From Bacteroides luhongzhouii (GTDB taxonomy: Bacteria; Bacteroidota; Bacteroidia; Bacteroidales; Bacteroidaceae): a stretch of 64,000 nucleotides of DNA. Position numbers and translations under genes: made by a program. Shown piece after piece: positions 61,612-64,000 of the stretch. Positions within the stretch are counted from its first letter, which is position 1, and each line of letters begins with the position of its first letter. The stretch covers positions 2,976,001 to 3,040,000 of the forward strand of contig NZ_CP059973.1 of assembly GCF_009193295.2 (NCBI RefSeq), read 5' to 3'. The notes below the pieces were generated by a model. The model did not search any database. It saw only the letters and a list, made by a program, of their open reading frames with translations, and was not told the DNA's origin.

Positions 61612-61998
61612 TTACTCTTTCCTAGCTTTCAACAAGAATTTATCAAACCTTTTAAAATCAGCCGGACTAAGTTCCGGCTCTTTTTGTATTAGTCCGTTTT
61701 TAGGGTCTATAAGGGAGGGAAGTGTTTCTGCCAATAACTTCTTAAATCCACGTTTACTTTTCGCTTTGGACGACTTATAGAGGTGATTTATTACGGTTAG
61801 GAAATAGCCTTGTTTGCCACACATTTCAAAGTAATACTTTTGAGGTATTTCCACATCGGACAAGTCCCCGAAGTAAGTGTTTATCAATAATTGTGTTCCC
61901 TGTACCGTCAGACCTATAACTTCATTGACCATTGTTACACAGGGAATAGTAACTCCACCTAATATAAGCTCTGTTTGTTTTCTGTTAGTTCTATCCAT
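61612..61998 (-). CDS. Transposase-linked accessory protein, unknown
   Basis: This 128-residue protein begins MDRTNRKQTELILGGVTIP; the middle reads FEMCGKQGYFLTVINHLYKSSKAKSKRGFKKLL. Its start overlaps the transposase 3' end by 40 bp in another frame, so translation is probably coupled. This suggests a dedicated transposition or target-choice partner. The basic central segment could bind DNA (inference). Confidence 0.62.
   Translation of the reverse strand: MDRTNRKQTELILGGVTIPCVTMVNEVIGLTVQGTQLLINTYFGDLSDVEIPQKYYFEMCGKQGYFLTVINHLYKSSKAKSKRGFKKLLAETLPSLIDPKNGLIQKEPELSPADFKRFDKFLLKARKE
61660..61685 (+). terminator. Plus-strand terminator embedded in the minus-strand accessory ORF
   Basis: AGCCGGA (61660-61666) and TCCGGCT (61673-61679) pair around a 6-nt loop and are followed by CTTTTT. 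It lies about 100 bp after the cargo gene 4 stop, inside the coding region of the convergent accessory gene, and would stop antisense read-through into the transposase. Confidence 0.65.
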
Positions 61999-62927
61999 TT
62001 TGCTTCTTTTATTTCTTTATGGGTTATACGTCCGTCAGAACAACAGAGGAAACAATTAAACATATCAGAAGCGTTAATGTCCCTCAAATTATATCTGAAT
62101 ATAAATTCGTCAACATACTTTTGCAAGTATTTCTTCGTGTGAACATTGCGATATGCACCTAATATCATACGTTTGAAATGTGTCCAACAGGCTTCTATTC
62201 TGTTAGTGGTAACATCTTCATAACTATACAAATTCTTACTATGGTCAACAACATGACGAGGATATTCCTTGCCTATTTCGTTGTAAGAAGCATTTTCATC
62301 CGTATAGATATTGGAATCGGGCTGCACGTGTTTCTTTATAAATGCAGAAAGAGTTTTGGCAGTAGTATCCCCAGTTACTAGAGCATTTATTAAGAAATCC
62401 CGTTGTATCATTCCAACAACCGGAGTTTTGTCTTTATGGGAACGTCCTTGCGAGTGCGCCACTTTCTTGTTCCAATGGCGGTTCTTGTTTCTACCCCCGA
62501 CAAGTGTTTCATCAATTTCCACATCATCCGTTAGAGGATTTTCGTTGGCAAGATACATTTGGCTTCTTATTTTATGTAGCATAAACCACGCTGTCTTTTG
62601 AGTGACATCTATATCTTTTGCCAACTGATAGGAAGAAAGACCCGCTTTATGGTTAACAACCAACCATATAGCAACGAACCACCTTTGTAGGTCAATCTTA
62701 GTTTTCTCAAACATAGTTCCTGTCTTTACGGTAAAGTTCTTCCCTGTGTTTTTACAGCGATAATCCCCGTTTTTCAATTTATAGACTTTTGAAGTTTTAT
62801 CAAACGGTGAAATGGGCTTACCATGCCAATTAATAGCTTCAAGATGTTTAATGCAGGCTTCTTCATTTGGAAATTGCTTGTAAAGAGCTGGAATCGAATT
62901 TACTTTGATGTCAAACGGGTCTTTCAT
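61959..62927 (-). CDS. IS1595 family (ISXO2-like) transposase
   Basis: This 322-residue protein has an N-terminal zinc-ribbon-like region (YRCKNTGKNFTVKTGTMFE), a helix-turn-helix segment (SSYQLAKDIDVTQKTAWFML) and the ISXO2-like catalytic domain. Acidic residues lie in VEIDETLVGGRNKNRH and IYTDENASYNE, with TNRIEACWTHFKRMILGAYR. This fits the IS1595 pattern. ATG at 62927 follows a GGAGGA ribosome-binding site; the in-frame TTG at 62942 overlaps that site. It lies 66 bp inside the right TIR. Confidence 0.92.
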   Translation of the reverse strand: MKDPFDIKVNSIPALYKQFPNEEACIKHLEAINWHGKPISPFDKTSKVYKLKNGDYRCKNTGKNFTVKTGTMFEKTKIDLQRWFVAIWLVVNHKAGLSSYQLAKDIDVTQKTAWFMLHKIRSQMYLANENPLTDDVEIDETLVGGRNKNRHWNKKVAHSQGRSHKDKTPVVGMIQRDFLINALVTGDTTAKTLSAFIKKHVQPDSNIYTDENASYNEIGKEYPRHVVDHSKNLYSYEDVTTNRIEACWTHFKRMILGAYRNVHTKKYLQKYVDEFIFRYNLRDINASDMFNCFLCCSDGRITHKEIKEAKWIELTENKQSLY

Positions 62928-62992
62928 AAGGCTGTCCTCCAACTATTTTGTGACGTAACAATTTACAAAGATTTTATGAAATATCAAAGAAA

Positions 62993-63081
62993 TCCGCAGA
63001 CAAATTTACAGACACGTATAATTAAAAAGAAATCCCTCCGAGGACGGAAGGATTTCCAGTGTAGATATGTATATCAGTACC
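62993..63081 (-). repeat. Right 89-bp terminal inverted repeat
   Basis: This is the exact inverse of 59458-59546. The mirrored terminator (about 63024-63056, minus strand) blocks transcription entering from the right. Confidence 0.93.
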
Positions 63082-63089
63082 ATATATTA
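63082..63089. repeat. Right copy of 8-bp target-site duplication
   Basis: ATATATTA directly follows the right TIR and matches 59450-59457. Confidence 0.88.
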
Positions 63090-63290
63090 TTTAATGATTA
63101 TTCAATGGAAACCCTTGCTGTTAAAGCTGTAGTACCTCCAACAGTCGAAGGTAGTGATTTTGGATATAACTTTAGTAAAATATGTAAGATATATGTGCCT
63201 GATACTTCCGTGAATATTTATAAAGAAAATAGTTGGTGGTCTCAATATGCAAGTAGAATACATCCTTTGTCAATGTTGCCAAAAGAATAG
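63090..63290 (+). pseudogene. BspA-like leucine-rich-repeat gene, right part (interrupted)
   Basis: The frame continues the left part after the transposon: FNDYSMETLAVKAVVPPTV, then CKIYVPDTSVNIYKE and WSQYASRIHPL to the TAG at 63290. This is the usual C-terminal end of Bacteroides LRR_5 surface proteins (VKAxxPPT ... IYVP ... WSQYASRI). It has no start of its own. Confidence 0.75.
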
Positions 63291-63307
63291 AAATGTAGAT
63301 ACAAGAA

Positions 63308-63338
63308 AATCGCCCTGCTTTTATTAAGTGGGGCGATT
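63308..63338. terminator. Hairpin between the LRR remnant and the LacI-type gene
   Basis: AATCGCCC (63308-63315) and GGGCGATT (63331-63338) form an 8-bp stem. It overlaps the stop codon of the convergent regulator gene and can serve transcripts from both sides. Confidence 0.6.
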
Positions 63339-64000
63339 ATTTATTGGGCGTGGATGCACGCATTTTGATTTCCGCGTCCAACACGATTGAATGATTGGGA
63401 GATGCCGGATTCTTTATTTTTTCTAAAATAAGTTCGGCAGCTTTTTTCCCCATCTGGTACAAAGGCGGTTCTACTGTAGTTAATTTGGGATAGACTATGT
63501 TGGAAAGTTCAGTTCCTGAAAAACTGGCTACGGCGATTTCTTCGGGTATTTTTTTTCCAAGTTCCCTCAATCTGTTCATAGCTCCAATCGCCAATGTTTC
63601 CGTAAAAGCGAAAATTGCATTAAAAGGAATATTTCTTTCCACTAATATATCCGCAGCTTTTTTCCCTTCCTCAAAAGTCATACCCGTTTTTATCAACATA
63701 TTATTCTTATCAAAAGGAATCCCGAATTTAGCCAAAGCGTCTTTGTATCCTCTGACACGTTCTATGGAGTTGTAAATATCGTCCGGTCCCTGTATATGAA
63801 CAATCTGTTTGCGTCCGCTTCGGATCAGACTTTCTACGAGAAAGAATGACTTCATATAATCGTCCACTATTACTTGCGGGACTTCAAGTCCATAGGGAAT
63901 GCGATCGTAAAACACCATGGGCATTCCCGCTTGCTGTAAACGAGCATATTCCTCCTTATTCCTTTTATAACTGCAAAGGCAGATGATGATGCCATCCACC
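63337..64000 (-). CDS. LacI-family transcriptional regulator, C-terminal part (cut by window edge)
   Basis: The 220 visible residues are the periplasmic-binding-protein-like ligand domain of a LacI/GalR regulator. Markers are GMPMVFYDRIPYGLEVPQVIVDD cut at strand ends, RGYKDALAKFGIPFD, NAIFAFTETLAIGAM, ELGKKIPEEIAVASFSG and PKLTTVEPPLYQMGKKAAELIL. The DNA-binding N-terminus lies outside the window; the GTG at 63999 is internal. It probably controls a carbohydrate-use locus to the right. Confidence 0.88.
   Translation of the reverse strand, partial: VDGIIICLCSYKRNKEEYARLQQAGMPMVFYDRIPYGLEVPQVIVDDYMKSFFLVESLIRSGRKQIVHIQGPDDIYNSIERVRGYKDALAKFGIPFDKNNMLIKTGMTFEEGKKAADILVERNIPFNAIFAFTETLAIGAMNRLRELGKKIPEEIAVASFSGTELSNIVYPKLTTVEPPLYQMGKKAAELILEKIKNPASPNHSIVLDAEIKMRASTPNK

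Larger units (their letters stand above)
59458..63081. mobile_element. IS1595-family transposon with cargo genes, 3,624 bp
   Basis: The element is bounded by perfect 89-bp inverted repeats (59458-59546 and 62993-63081) and an 8-bp target duplication. It carries an ISXO2/IS1595-type transposase with a small overlapping accessory ORF on the minus strand, and four cargo genes. It is inserted in a BspA-like gene, and exact removal restores that reading frame. Plain IS1595 elements are about 1 kb with TIRs of roughly 20 bp, so both the cargo and the TIR length are unusual. Confidence 0.92.

Noticed and set aside
59458..63081. Invertible DNA segment flanked by 89-bp inverted repeats
   Set aside because: The 8-bp duplication, IS1595-type transposase and restored reading frame on removal show transposition. 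Inversion by recombination between the ends remains possible but is not needed.

Overview
This is a Bacteroides chromosome segment, probably from the B. thetaiotaomicron / B. ovatus / B. xylanisolvens group. Three things support this: the gene content (DUF4837 and DUF4831 proteins, RNase Y beside ZapA, many lipoproteins); Bacteroidetes-type -7 promoter elements (TAnnTTTGY) in front of many genes; and a tmRNA whose tag reads GETNYALAA. No rRNA or tRNA genes were found apart from the tmRNA.

Positions 1-24.5 kb are ordinary core genome. A TPR protein cut by the left edge is followed by rlmN, a DUF4837 lipoprotein, pdxA, a receiver-less sigma-54 activator, an LptE-like lipoprotein, a TPR-like protein and secG, packed as an operon. 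Next come an MFS transporter, an orphan PqqD-like protein, DUF4831 and nnr. A 1 kb repeat-rich gap precedes a small winged-helix protein, a POT peptide transporter, hpt, adk, obgE, pgeF, a B3/4-domain protein, an M23 peptidase, a lactonase-type propeller, ssrA (tmRNA) and a DUF4419 protein.

Positions 24.7-34.1 kb hold dinB, a secreted heparinase II/III-like lyase with a small secreted partner, a C1 peptidase, a 45-residue small ORF and a large transglutaminase-like lipoprotein.

Positions 34.2-40.8 kb carry a seven-gene operon, hdrC-hdrB-hdrA-flxD-flxC-flxB-flxA. It encodes a complete predicted FlxABCD-HdrABC complex, of the flavin-based electron-bifurcating NADH dehydrogenase / heterodisulfide reductase type. 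A small membrane protein and a Na+-translocating decarboxylase beta subunit follow, then cutC, rny, zapA and a coiled-coil partner on the minus strand.

Positions 46.2-54.4 kb form a cluster with an SMP-30-like lactonase, two homologous small membrane proteins, a propeller/c-type cytochrome, a second secreted propeller, a RidA/chorismatase-like enzyme and a fused CcsBA cytochrome c synthase. The second membrane protein has lost its 3' end and the cytochrome its 5' end, at one shared junction near 48245. This looks like a deletion (or assembly error).

Positions 54.4-64 kb are accessory and decaying: frameshifted and nonsense-riddled remnants, small lipoproteins, a 5'-truncated DUF1016 nuclease, and a BspA-like leucine-rich-repeat gene split by an intact 3,624-bp IS1595-family transposon (59458-63081). 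The transposon has perfect 89-bp terminal inverted repeats, an 8-bp target duplication, four uncharacterised cargo genes, and an inward-facing intrinsic terminator in each end. The window closes in a LacI-type regulator cut by the right edge.

Across several intergenic gaps (14.1, 25.9, 26.1, 54.9, 56.8 and 57.2 kb) there are short tandem arrays. Their units are unrelated in sequence but share a 21-23 bp period. This shared period is the most puzzling non-coding signal in the window.
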